A DNA stretch of 8,151 nucleotides from Christensenella sp964494645 (GCA_964494645.1 CAZBSH010000072.1:1-8151); one strand, 5' to 3'; shown: positions 1 through 7,319, counted from the stretch's first letter. Program-made: numbers and translations. The notes: generated from the sequence alone by a model not told the origin.

Positions 1-802
1 TTAACCAATCCGGCGTCGATGCACCGGCGACAATACTTATTATATCATGAATCGATACTTTTTCAAGTGGAAGTTGCGCAATATTGTCGATATAATAGGT
101 TTTATCGCAATTATTTTTGCAGAGGTTATACAATTTTTCCGTGTTTGAAGAATGTCTTCCCCCGACCACCAGAACAATGTCCGATTGTTTTGCAAGCTCA
201 ACCGCTTCCTTTTGACGTTTTTGCGTCGTATCGCAAATCGAATTGAAAAGCTCGAGCACATTGATACGTTCCTTCAGCTGTTGCACCACATCATCCCACA
301 ATGCATGTGTGATGGTCGTCTGCGCAACCACAAGCGCATGCTCCATACACGGCACTTGTGCGGCATCTTGCGCATTGTTTACCACATATACCGTTCCCGT
401 CGCCCATCCCTTGATGCCGATCACCTCAGGATGGTCGCTCGCTCCGATAATAATCACCGGCGTATCCTTTGCCTCGATCACGCGTTTATGGATACGCGTA
501 ACAAACGGGCATGTAAGATCCAATATCTCAAATCCCCGCTGCTTGATCGTTTCATATACTTCGCGTGAAACCCCGTGGGAGCGTATCACGATCAGCGTGC
601 TTTCAAGCTGCGCTACATCATCTAAGCTTTCCGTAACAAGTACGCCCTTCTTTCCGAGCGAACCTACCACGTCCTTGTTATGGATCAGTTCCCCATAGGT
701 ATAAATATGATCATATGTTCCGATAATATCGTTTACCGCGTCCACCGCCCGCGCTACTCCAAAACAAAAACCCGCGTGCTGTGCGACAATTATTTTTGAC
801 AT
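1..802 (-). CDS. ispH: 4-hydroxy-3-methylbut-2-enyl diphosphate reductase (IspH/LytB), C-terminus cut by window edge
   Basis: IspH is the cytosolic [4Fe-4S] enzyme of the last MEP-pathway step, reducing HMBPP to IPP and DMAPP. My translation of this frame gives 267 residues without a stop before the window ends. The three cluster cysteines are visible: Cys13 in HAGFCFGVARAV, Cys98 in LDLTCPFV and Cys190 in NSICDTTQ. Other family marks are His41 (ELIHN), SHGV at 75-78, the DHPEVIG segment with His124 and Glu126, QTT at 161-163 and SSNT at 218-221. The last visible residues, AGASTPDW, are the usual near-terminal motif, so only about 10-15 residues are missing unless the protein is extended. In many Clostridia IspH is fused to a ribosomal protein S1 part; that cannot be judged here. 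The ATG is chosen because it places Cys13 at the normal distance from the start. It overlaps the plsC end by 13 bases, with AAGGAAG immediately upstream, an unusually short spacing. Confidence 0.96.
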   Translation of the reverse strand, partial: MSKIIVAQHAGFCFGVARAVDAVNDIIGTYDHIYTYGELIHNKDVVGSLGKKGVLVTESLDDVAQLESTLIVIRSHGVSREVYETIKQRGFEILDLTCPFVTRIHKRVIEAKDTPVIIIGASDHPEVIGIKGWATGTVYVVNNAQDAAQVPCMEHALVVAQTTITHALWDDVVQQLKERINVLELFNSICDTTQKRQKEAVELAKQSDIVLVVGGRHSSNTEKLYNLCKNNCDKTYYIDNIAQLPLEKVSIHDIISIVAGASTPDWL

Positions 803-1386
803 GCTTCCTTACTCATTTCCTGCATTATATTTTGCAGATACTCTGTTGCTTGCGCAATCGTTTTGCTGTTTGTTTTTTCCCCTACGATTTGCTTGAGATC
901 AATCGCAGAATGCGCATATACCTTCACCGGATGAAACAGCTTGTAATTCCCGCTAATATATATCGGTACAACCGGCACCCCCGCCCGCAGCGCCATCAGT
1001 GCCGCGCCCGGCTCAAACGGCAGCAAGTTCCCGTCCTCGCTGCGCGTTCCCTCCGGGAAAATGCCCAATATCTTGCCGTCTCGCAGCGCAGCCATTCCCG
1101 TCTTGATTGCCGTCATATCACTTTTTCCGCGCGCAATCGGAATGGCATGCAAGCGACGCAAGAAAAAATTCGCCGCTTTATTCTGAAACAACTCTTCTTT
1201 TGCCATATAACAAACCGGCTGTGTCATAATGCTGTGACCAAGTACGATCGGATCCCAATTAGATTTATGGTTACATATCACCACACATCCCGTTTTGATT
1301 CGAAAATTCTTTTTATGGATACGCCTGACAAAGAAACACGGAATCAGGACGATAAACGCAAATATACGCGCCAAAATATATACCAT
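790..1386 (-). CDS. plsC: 1-acyl-sn-glycerol-3-phosphate acyltransferase (PlsC family)
   Basis: The 198-residue product is a short PlsC-type acyltransferase, which adds the second acyl chain to lysophosphatidic acid to make phosphatidic acid at the inner face of the membrane. Residues 1-20 (MVYILARIFAFIVLIPCFFV) are hydrophobic and probably anchor it. The catalytic NHxxxxD motif is at 39-45 (NHKSNWD), the Arg-containing second block is IPIARG at 82-87, the FPEGTRS substrate-binding motif is at 110-116 and the VPVVPIYI block is at 137-144. The length is typical for the clostridial form. The ATG follows the cmk TAG stop directly, with GGAGTG nine bases upstream inside cmk; the 3' end overlaps ispH. 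Cmk-plsC-ispH adjacency is common in Clostridia. The exact acyl donor (acyl-ACP, acyl-CoA or acyl-phosphate) cannot be read from sequence. Confidence 0.94.
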   Translation of the reverse strand: MVYILARIFAFIVLIPCFFVRRIHKKNFRIKTGCVVICNHKSNWDPIVLGHSIMTQPVCYMAKEELFQNKAANFFLRRLHAIPIARGKSDMTAIKTGMAALRDGKILGIFPEGTRSEDGNLLPFEPGAALMALRAGVPVVPIYISGNYKLFHPVKVYAHSAIDLKQIVGEKTNSKTIAQATEYLQNIMQEMSKEACQK

Positions 1387-2049
1387 CTAGCTATTCACTC
1401 CTGTAATATCGCCAATGATCCAAGCAATCACTTGCTCTTTCCCCATATTTGTCGTGTCCACCAAAATAGCATCTTCTGCCTGTCTAAGCGGCGCGAATTT
1501 TCTATTGGAATCCGTTTCATCCCGCGCGATAATCTCCCGTTCAATCAGGTCGATATCCGCTTCCTGTCCGCTTTGCTTGATTTCCTCACAACGCCTGCGC
1601 GCGCGTTCATGCGCGGAAGCAGTGATGAAATACTTTTTGTCCGCATCCGGAAGAACATAAGTCCCGATATCCCTGCCATCCATGACAATATCATACTGAG
1701 CGGCAACCATGCGCTGGATATCCACCAACTTTAGCCGCACCTCAGGGATCACAGCAACATCGCTTGCCCCTTTCGAAATACGCGAAGTACGGATAAAAGG
1801 CGTCACATCTTTTCCATCAACAAATACCTTCTGAATACCGTCTTCATATTGTATTGACATATCAAGCGTTTCCAGCACAGTTATCACGTTGTCTGCATCA
1901 GACGGCTCAATGCCTTTTTCGATCATCGCATATGCGGCAGCACGATACATTGCGCCGGTATCGAGATAATTCATTGCAAGCCGCGACGCAATCTCCTTTG
2001 CAACCGTACTTTTTCCCGCCCCTGCCGGTCCGTCGATCGCAATCTTCAT
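1387..2049 (-). CDS. cmk: Cytidylate (CMP) kinase
   Basis: Cmk phosphorylates CMP and dCMP with ATP, recycling CMP released by phospholipid and RNA turnover. The 220-residue length is normal for the bacterial enzyme. It begins with the P-loop IDGPAGAGKST (5-15), followed by YLDTGAMYRA at 28-37, a CMP-binding region with SRISKGASDVA at 89-99, DGRDIGT at 124-130, and the lid region with RDETDSNR at 176-183. The start overlaps the ispA stop as TAATG, and GAGGCGG eight bases upstream is a good ribosome binding site. The gene ends in TAG, the only terminal TAG among the stops seen in this window, and the plsC ATG is the very next codon in the same frame. I see no sign that the end is truncated. 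Confidence 0.97.
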   Translation of the reverse strand: MKIAIDGPAGAGKSTVAKEIASRLAMNYLDTGAMYRAAAYAMIEKGIEPSDADNVITVLETLDMSIQYEDGIQKVFVDGKDVTPFIRTSRISKGASDVAVIPEVRLKLVDIQRMVAAQYDIVMDGRDIGTYVLPDADKKYFITASAHERARRRCEEIKQSGQEADIDLIEREIIARDETDSNRKFAPLRQAEDAILVDTTNMGKEQVIAWIIGDITGVNS

Positions 2050-2930
2050 TATTTTTGCCGCCTCAAGATTACTTCGGCCAGTTCTGCCAAATCTTTTCCT
2101 CTGTCTCCAAATATCTGCAACGCGTCGATTGCTTCTTGCGTCTTTCGTTCTGCGATCTGCATTGATTTTTCCACGCCATACAACGTAACGAATGTAAACT
2201 TCTCTTCCGCGGCGTCTTTTCCCAGCGTTTTACCGATTTTTTCCGCGTCCCCCGTGACATCGAGGATATCATCAATAATTTGGAACGTCAGCCCGATATC
2301 TTCGCCGTAAGTATCAATTGCCTCCAAATATTTCTCATCCGGATGACAAAGCATCATCCCTGAAGTCAGTGAAGCCTTCATAAGTGCCGCAGTTTTACGC
2401 CTGTGTACATAATACACATCTTTTGCATCCAACTTTTTTCCTTCATTTTCCAAATCGCCCGCCTGCCCAGAGATCATTCCATATATTCCGGCGCTTGAGG
2501 CTACCTCAAGCATCGCCTTTAAATGCGCATCGATATTGTCTGTATATCTCATCGCATTTTTGATCATTACCTCATAGGCATAGTTGAGCAATCCGTCCCC
2601 CGCAAGGATCGCCATACCTTCCCCATATACCATATGATTCGTCGGCTTTCCACGGCGCAATTCATCGTTATCCATCGCGGGCAGATCATCATGGATCAAA
2701 GAATAGGTATGGATCAGCTCGATCGCGCAGGCAATATCCATCGTTTCTTTCGTGTTGCCGTCAAGAAGTGCGTTCGACATAATATTGAGCGTCGGTCGCA
2801 GTCTTTTTCCTCCTGCGGACACACTATAGTTCATCGCTTCTTTGATCGTGGCGTTGGTGTCCGCCGCGTCCAACAGTTCCGTAAGCCTCTGGTCGATTTC
2901 ATTTGTGTACTTCCCAACAACATCAGCCAT
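2049..2930 (-). CDS. ispA: Farnesyl diphosphate synthase (geranyltranstransferase, IspA)
   Basis: This trans-prenyltransferase condenses DMAPP with IPP to geranyl and then farnesyl diphosphate, the precursor for undecaprenyl phosphate and quinones. Its 293 residues show GGKRLRP at 40-46, the first Asp-rich motif DDLPAMD at 81-87, and the second motif DDILD at 220-224. The first motif has the two-residue insertion (DDxxxxD) and Tyr76 five residues before it, as in the short-chain bacterial FPP synthases such as E. coli IspA, which favours a C15 product. GQAGDL at 155-160 and the IGKTLGKD block near 232-239 are also typical. The gene starts one base after the xseB stop and overlaps cmk by one base. 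The Shine-Dalgarno match is weak, so translation probably relies on coupling to xseB. In B. subtilis the next gene is dxs; here it is cmk. Confidence 0.96.
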   Translation of the reverse strand: MADVVGKYTNEIDQRLTELLDAADTNATIKEAMNYSVSAGGKRLRPTLNIMSNALLDGNTKETMDIACAIELIHTYSLIHDDLPAMDNDELRRGKPTNHMVYGEGMAILAGDGLLNYAYEVMIKNAMRYTDNIDAHLKAMLEVASSAGIYGMISGQAGDLENEGKKLDAKDVYYVHRRKTAALMKASLTSGMMLCHPDEKYLEAIDTYGEDIGLTFQIIDDILDVTGDAEKIGKTLGKDAAEEKFTFVTLYGVEKSMQIAERKTQEAIDALQIFGDRGKDLAELAEVILRRQK

Positions 2931-2931
2931 T

Positions 2932-3126
2932 TCAATCCATCTCGCTTTCTTTTATTATTTCTAGTTCGCTTTCATACTTTTTCAGCAGTTTAGACGCCTT
3001 GTCCGCCGCAGCTACTCCTTTTTTGTAGAGCGCAACCGCGTCCGCCAGCTTGATGTCCTCCTGCGAAATTTTCTCTGAAATCTCTTTCAATTCTTCAATG
3101 TATGTTTCCAAATCTTTTTCAGGCAT
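2932..3126 (-). CDS. xseB: Exodeoxyribonuclease VII small subunit
   Basis: A 64-residue acidic helical protein matching XseB, several copies of which bind one XseA to form exonuclease VII, a metal-independent nuclease that trims single-stranded DNA from both ends. The family pattern is visible: LETYIEELKEISEKI near 6-20, then LADAVALYKKGVAAAD at 27-42 and a charged C-terminal helix. The length is at the short end but normal. The ATG overlaps the xseA stop as TAATG, with AGAGGT six bases upstream, consistent with coupled synthesis of the two subunits. The identification rests on this pattern plus position immediately after xseA. Confidence 0.93.
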   Translation of the reverse strand: MPEKDLETYIEELKEISEKISQEDIKLADAVALYKKGVAAADKASKLLKKYESELEIIKESEMD

Positions 3127-4328
3127 TACTGTACCTCTTTATCTTTCACTGCGGCTAAAATACTGCCATCCTTCAAAAGCACCCTGATCACATCTCCAAC
3201 CGCAACATCATCAATACTGCGAATTTCATCTTCCCCACACATTGCCACAGAATATCCACGTTCAAATGCGCTAAACGGGCTCAAATTTTCTATTGCGTCC
3301 TTATAATGATTATACTGCAAAATCAGCCGATGATAAAGATGCTTTATTCCTGTTTTGATTTGCGCGTCAAAATGTCCCAATTTATCATGCGCGCCGTTGA
3401 CGCGCGCCGCAAGCGCTTCCCTGTTGAGTTGTCGTTTGTAATCATATACTTGTTCTTCTTTTTTTCCGATCAATTCCCAAAAGCGCCGTTCGATGCTCTC
3501 CCGCAGCAACAAAAGTTCTCCCGCGATCTCATCCCCCAACGGGATCGTAAGTTCTGCCGCCGCCGAAGGGGTAGGTGCGCGCAAATCAGCCGCCATATCA
3601 CAAAGGGTATAATCTGTTTCATGCCCCACTGCACTGACTATCGGAACCCGCGAGCGGTATACCGACATCACAACCAACTCGTCGTTGAAGGCAACCAAAT
3701 CCTCTGCGCTTCCTCCGCCGCGGCCGACGATCATCACATCCACATCCGTGTTTTCATTGAAATAATCAATACCCCGCATGATTTCATCCGGCGCGTCCAT
3801 CCCCTGCACCTTGACAGGATATAGTATCAACTTAACTGCCGGATTTCTGCGCTGCGCAATATTTTTTATATCTTGAATTGCCGCCCCTTGCGCCGATGTG
3901 ACGATTCCTATCTTCTTAGGATACTTCGGGATTTGGCGTTTTCGCCCTTCATCAAACACACCTTTTTTTTGAAGTTTTTCTTTCAGCTGCAAAAAACGCA
4001 GATACAGTTCCCCCATGCCCGCCATTTGCAGCTCTCGAACAATAAGCCTGTATTTACCATTCTTCCGATAAATAGAAACATCACCGCGCGTCAATACCGT
4101 CTGCCCCTCCGCAAGGATCTCCGCATAACGCAGCGCATCCTCACAATCAAACAGCATACAGTCGATAGCAGCCTGTTCATCACGCAACACAAAATAAATG
4201 GTATTTGCGCGCATAGCAACGTCCGTTACTTCACCTTTGATCCATATTTCTTCCAAAAACGGATCGCCGGAAAGCTTGTCCGCGACGTAGGTATTCAATT
4301 CTCCTACGCTCAGCACCAGCTCATCCAT
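3126..4328 (-). CDS. xseA: Exodeoxyribonuclease VII large subunit
   Basis: The catalytic subunit of exonuclease VII, which degrades single-stranded DNA in repair. Its 400 residues show an N-terminal OB-fold that binds DNA (about 5-100, with EIWIKGEV at 27-34), then the nuclease domain. Recognisable motifs are KKIGIVTSAQGAAIQDI at 138-154, GRGGGSAEDLVAFND at 202-216, SAVGHETD at 232-239 and DLRAPTPSAAAE at 248-259. A helical stretch (about 265-350) that would bind XseB follows, and the C-terminal FERGYSV motif is at 355-361. The length is normal for Firmicutes. The start overlaps the folD end by eight bases and has only a weak AGG upstream, so coupling to folD is likely. Position between folD and xseB is the standard Firmicutes order. 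Confidence 0.97.
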   Translation of the reverse strand: MDELVLSVGELNTYVADKLSGDPFLEEIWIKGEVTDVAMRANTIYFVLRDEQAAIDCMLFDCEDALRYAEILAEGQTVLTRGDVSIYRKNGKYRLIVRELQMAGMGELYLRFLQLKEKLQKKGVFDEGRKRQIPKYPKKIGIVTSAQGAAIQDIKNIAQRRNPAVKLILYPVKVQGMDAPDEIMRGIDYFNENTDVDVMIVGRGGGSAEDLVAFNDELVVMSVYRSRVPIVSAVGHETDYTLCDMAADLRAPTPSAAAELTIPLGDEIAGELLLLRESIERRFWELIGKKEEQVYDYKRQLNREALAARVNGAHDKLGHFDAQIKTGIKHLYHRLILQYNHYKDAIENLSPFSAFERGYSVAMCGEDEIRSIDDVAVGDVIRVLLKDGSILAAVKDKEVQ

Positions 4329-5169
4329 ATAGTTCGCCTGCGTCCACCGTATTTTCCATCAGCATTGTGATCGTCATAGGTCCCACTCCGCCGGGTACCG
4401 GCGTAATATAGCCCGCTACTTCACTCACCTCATCAAACTTTACATCGCCTTTTAGTTTTCCGTCCACACGTGACGTTCCCACGTCGATCACCACCGCGCC
4501 CGGCTTAACAAATTCCTTTGTCACAAACTCCGGTCGACCGATTGCTGCTACCAAAATATCAGCCTTTGCACACACACCAGGCAAATCCTTTGTTTTCGAA
4601 TGACAAATCGTTACCGTTGCATTTTCGTTAAGCAATAAAATCGCTACAGGTTTTCCGACAATATTGCTCCTGCCAATGACCACAGCATTTTTACCGGTAA
4701 TATCCAGCCCCGTTTTTTTGATCAGCTTAATGATCCCCTTGGGCGTACACGCTACCAACCCCGGCAAACCGGTAAACAGACTTCCAGCGTTTTGTACATG
4801 AAACCCATCCACATCCTTTTTCGGATTGATACGCTTCAATATCTCATCCTCATCAATATGCTTTGGCAGCGGAAGCTGCACCAGCAAGCCATGTATTTTG
4901 GGATTATTATTGTATTGCTCCACCATCGCGAGCAGCTCTTCCTGCGTCGTTTCTTCCGGCAAACGATTCACTTCAGAATAAATGCCTACCTCCGCGCATG
5001 CTTTTTCTTTGTTATTGACATATATCGTAGAACCGCCATCGTCGCCCACCTGAATGACCGCCAGCCCGGGCGTAATCCCACGATTTTCCTTCAATTCATT
5101 GATACGCCCCTTAAGCTGCTCCCTGATTTCTGCCGAAAGCTCTTTCCCACTGATGATTTTTGCACTCAT
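4321..5169 (-). CDS. folD: Bifunctional methylenetetrahydrofolate dehydrogenase / methenyltetrahydrofolate cyclohydrolase (FolD)
   Basis: FolD interconverts 5,10-methylene-, methenyl- and 10-formyl-tetrahydrofolate in the cytosol, feeding purine and formyl-Met synthesis. The 282 residues are full length. The N-terminal catalytic domain carries VGDDGGSTIYVNNKEKA at 41-57 with the expected Tyr50 and Lys54, then LLVQLPLPKHID at 95-106 (Gln98) and KDVDGFH at 118-124 (Asp121). The NAD(P) domain has VIGRSNIVGKPVA at 164-176 and the C-terminal signature ITPVPGGVGPMT at 255-266. The segment after IDVG reads TSR where many FolD proteins have INR, a mild variation. The ATG overlaps the stop of the upstream TsaD-like gene by four bases (ATGA), and AAAGGGG lies upstream. 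Confidence is high. Confidence 0.97.
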   Translation of the reverse strand: MSAKIISGKELSAEIREQLKGRINELKENRGITPGLAVIQVGDDGGSTIYVNNKEKACAEVGIYSEVNRLPEETTQEELLAMVEQYNNNPKIHGLLVQLPLPKHIDEDEILKRINPKKDVDGFHVQNAGSLFTGLPGLVACTPKGIIKLIKKTGLDITGKNAVVIGRSNIVGKPVAILLLNENATVTICHSKTKDLPGVCAKADILVAAIGRPEFVTKEFVKPGAVVIDVGTSRVDGKLKGDVKFDEVSEVAGYITPVPGGVGPMTITMLMENTVDAGELYG

Positions 5170-6095
5170 ACCTCTGTTCCCCTTTCAAAATTTGACGCCA
5201 TTACCGCTAATCCTGCCGCGTTGTCGGCGGAGTATTCTATCTTGGCAAACTGCGCTTGTGGAATCTTCCCCAACAAATATGCGCGTATCTTGCGATTACT
5301 CATCACACCGCCAAAAAACAATACGTCTAATATCCCGCATTTTTTTGACGCTTCCTTCACCGATTGTTCCAGCGTCTTGCCAATCGCTGTCAGAACCGAA
5401 GAACAAACCGTTTCCGCACGATGCATTTTGAGCGCGCGTTCCATCTGTGCCTCGATCCCCGAAAAATTCATATCCACTTTATTTGTGCTGATTTTAAAGG
5501 CAAGTTCTTCCTTACCCGCTTGCGCGCATTCTTCCACATATCGTCCCGCCGGAAAGGGCATATGCAGCATTTGACCGAGACGATCTACGACCTGCCCTGC
5601 AGCGATATCCTTAGAAGCTCCCACAATCTCGATTTCAAAGTCCGTCCCGCGTGATTCCACCTTCAGTATCTCCGTCGTGCCACCGGATACATGAACCGCC
5701 AAAAATTTTCCCGGACGCCTGTTTCCAATCAGCGCCGCCGCAATATGCCCGTGCTGGTGTGTCGCATAAAAAATCTCTGCCCCCGTTATGCTGGCAGCCA
5801 TCGCACCCGCCATTGCGCTCACTGTGAACACCGGCATATAAGAGCCCTCCTGCGGTCTTGGCGCGGCACTCACACAAACAGCAGCAATATCACCATATTT
5901 TGCTAAGCGGTTTTCCTCAAATATCGTCCTTAAATTCTTGATATGAAGAAATACAGCCTGAGACTGCTGCAGACCTTTTTTCCCCTGCGCAACCTCAAGC
6001 GGTATTTTAAAATTACATACTATGTTTTTATTCTCATCTGCCAATGCGACAGAAGTCGTATAACAACTTGTATCAATACCCAGAAAAACCGCCAT
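5166..6095 (-). CDS. TsaD/Kae1-family paralogue (peptidase M22-like ASKHA protein), function unknown
   Basis: A 309-residue protein of the Kae1/TsaD (formerly O-sialoglycoprotein endopeptidase, M22) family. It opens with GIDTSCYTTSVAL (6-18), the counterpart of the ETSCDETS block in TsaD, but with Tyr-Thr in place of Asp-Glu. Metal-ligand positions are kept: His113 and His117 in HQHGH and Asp291 in SADNAAG. ATP-site motifs HVSGGTTE (135-142), NFSGIE (210-215) and FGGVMSNRKIR (261-271) are present. The canonical GGVVPE...SR-H block is replaced by KGLQQSQAVFLHIKNL (40-55). It is shorter than standard TsaD (about 335-350). I read it as a divergent paralogue rather than the enzyme that makes t6A in tRNA; a true tsaD should lie elsewhere. 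It starts inside the nusB stop (TGATG) and overlaps folD by four bases. Databases often label such proteins glycoprotease, which is doubtful. Confidence 0.85.
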   Translation of the reverse strand: MAVFLGIDTSCYTTSVALADENKNIVCNFKIPLEVAQGKKGLQQSQAVFLHIKNLRTIFEENRLAKYGDIAAVCVSAAPRPQEGSYMPVFTVSAMAGAMAASITGAEIFYATHQHGHIAAALIGNRRPGKFLAVHVSGGTTEILKVESRGTDFEIEIVGASKDIAAGQVVDRLGQMLHMPFPAGRYVEECAQAGKEELAFKISTNKVDMNFSGIEAQMERALKMHRAETVCSSVLTAIGKTLEQSVKEASKKCGILDVLFFGGVMSNRKIRAYLLGKIPQAQFAKIEYSADNAAGLAVMASNFERGTEV

Positions 6096-6505
6096 CAGGC
6101 TTCCCCTTTTTTCAGGTAACCACCAAGCAATCCATTGATATATTTATACGACTTATCCGCCGAATACTTTTTTGCCAGCTCTACCGCTTCGTTTACGGTG
6201 ACCTTAGTCGGGATATCCGTGTAGATGATTTCAAATAACGCAAGCCGCAATATCGACAAATCGACCTTCGCGATCCGTTCTATCTTCCATGAATGCGAGT
6301 TTTCCGATATAATACCATCGATCTCCTCCCGCTTATCCGGGAACTTCTCCACAATGCTGTCGATATAGCGCATATTTTCTTCGTCCAGCGTATCTGCTTC
6401 CAGCACATCCGGCGCTTGCTCGATCGTATCTTTACTTAAAACATCCGTGATGCTGTACTCATACAAAAGCTTCATCGCCGCTTCGCGTGCGCTTCTTCTG
6501 CTCAT
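6095..6505 (-). CDS. nusB: Transcription antitermination factor NusB
   Basis: NusB binds boxA RNA together with ribosomal protein S10 (NusE) and promotes antitermination and processivity on rRNA operons. The 136-residue all-helical protein begins with SRRSAREAAMKLLYEYSIT (2-20), the typical N-terminal helix with its Arg-rich boxA-binding face. The C-terminal half has the family block WKIERIAKVDLSILRLALFE (73-92), IPTKVTVNEAVELAKKYS (98-115) and YINGLLGGYLKK (122-133). Length is normal. AAGGGGT lies about six bases before the ATG, and 25 bases separate it from the DUF2273 stop. Position after the asp23 genes and before folD matches the common Firmicutes arrangement. Confidence 0.96.
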   Translation of the reverse strand: MSRRSAREAAMKLLYEYSITDVLSKDTIEQAPDVLEADTLDEENMRYIDSIVEKFPDKREEIDGIISENSHSWKIERIAKVDLSILRLALFEIIYTDIPTKVTVNEAVELAKKYSADKSYKYINGLLGGYLKKGEA

Positions 6506-6530
6506 CTAATACCCCTTACTCTGCCACCTG

Positions 6531-6749
6531 TTAATTCTTCTTGCTGAACAAATTCAAAAACCATTCTCCGATCAATGCGCGAATATCCGGGCGTGATCCC
6601 AAAAACGCACCGATCCCCACACAGATCGCAATCAGAAACGTCGCCCAAAAACCGATCGTCAGAAACAGTATTGCCACCGCCAGACCGATCACGACACCCC
6701 AAAACAGTCCTTTATTTTCGCTCAGCCACTCAAAAAACTTTTCTTTCAT
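6531..6749 (-). CDS. DUF2273 family small membrane protein
   Basis: A 72-residue protein with two predicted membrane segments (about 14-32 and 34-51), separated by a very short turn, and a basic C-terminal end (NLFSKKN). Sequence style and position directly after amaP match DUF2273, a small membrane protein that usually accompanies Asp23/AmaP in Gram-positive bacteria; its biochemical role is not established. A Gly-rich second helix (CVGIGAFLG) and a SRPDIRALIGEW segment at 52-63 are the most recognisable parts. GGGAGG sits seven bases before the ATG, within the 18-base gap after amaP. I infer that it works with AmaP in anchoring or organising Asp23 at the membrane. Confidence 0.82.
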   Translation of the reverse strand: MKEKFFEWLSENKGLFWGVVIGLAVAILFLTIGFWATFLIAICVGIGAFLGSRPDIRALIGEWFLNLFSKKN

Positions 6750-6767
6750 TTTTATGCCTCCCGATCG

Positions 6768-7319
6768 TCAGGACGCTTTGATCGTGTTTTCCTTCAGACC
6801 GGTCACCATGATCTTCGTCTGCTTCACCGTAATCCCCGTATGCTTCTGGATATATTCCGCCAGTCCGGCCTGCAAATCTTTCGTAACTTCTGGAATATCT
6901 ACATCCGGCAATACAGAAACATCGATATTAAGATCGATCGCGTCATCATAAGAAATCACATTCGTCTTCAATCCCTTGATTTCCTTTTTCTCACGAACAT
7001 ACCGTTCCGCAAGCTCTTCAATCGCCTTAACCGTGATTAATATACTACCACTGTCAAACGCCGCAACCTTTGCTGTTTTAGGCGTTGTCTTGCCCATTCC
7101 GAAGAACATAAGCATAAAGCTTACGATGATCACGACAATACCAATCACCGCATACAGAACTTTATACCAGATCATACCGTTTTGCATCGTATAAATTAAA
7201 TCCGACAACGACTCCGGTCGAAACAAACCGGCCAGAATCCCCAAAAGAAATACACATAAAGCAATCACGGCAACCAGATAAACCGTGAAAACAATACGCG
7301 TTCCCGTCTTCATTTTCAT
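6768..7319 (-). CDS. amaP: Alkaline shock response membrane anchor protein AmaP
   Basis: The 183-residue product has two membrane helices (about 9-31 and 53-73) and then a cytoplasmic Asp23-like domain from about 87 to 176. That pattern, next to asp23 and a DUF2273 gene, identifies AmaP, which in Staphylococcus aureus tethers Asp23 to the membrane. The C-terminal part shows the Asp23-family alternation, with GSILITVKAIEELAERYV (91-108), then DLNIDVSVLPDVDIPEV (129-145) and GITVKQTKIMVTGL (162-175). The first Met rather than Met3 is chosen because the strong GAGGAGGA site lies seven bases before it. The gene is separated from asp23 by 116 bases containing a hairpin, so its expression level may differ from that of asp23. 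Confidence 0.88.
   Translation of the reverse strand: MKMKTGTRIVFTVYLVAVIALCVFLLGILAGLFRPESLSDLIYTMQNGMIWYKVLYAVIGIVVIIVSFMLMFFGMGKTTPKTAKVAAFDSGSILITVKAIEELAERYVREKKEIKGLKTNVISYDDAIDLNIDVSVLPDVDIPEVTKDLQAGLAEYIQKHTGITVKQTKIMVTGLKENTIKAS

Noticed and set aside
781..1734. Long open plus-strand frame of 317 codons opposite plsC and cmk
   Set aside because: It lies wholly antisense to two clear conserved genes, its product is His/Arg-rich with no recognisable motif, and I see no ribosome binding site of the quality found on the minus strand. It is a shadow of codon bias on the other strand.
4792..5574. Open plus-strand frame of 260 codons opposite folD and the TsaD-like gene
   Set aside because: It is antisense to two strongly supported genes and shows no family motif.
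5166..6095. Annotation as the genuine tRNA t6A transferase TsaD or a glycoprotease
   Set aside because: The first motif lacks Asp-Glu and the GGVVPE block is missing, so paralogue status is the safer reading; the protease activity is a historical label.
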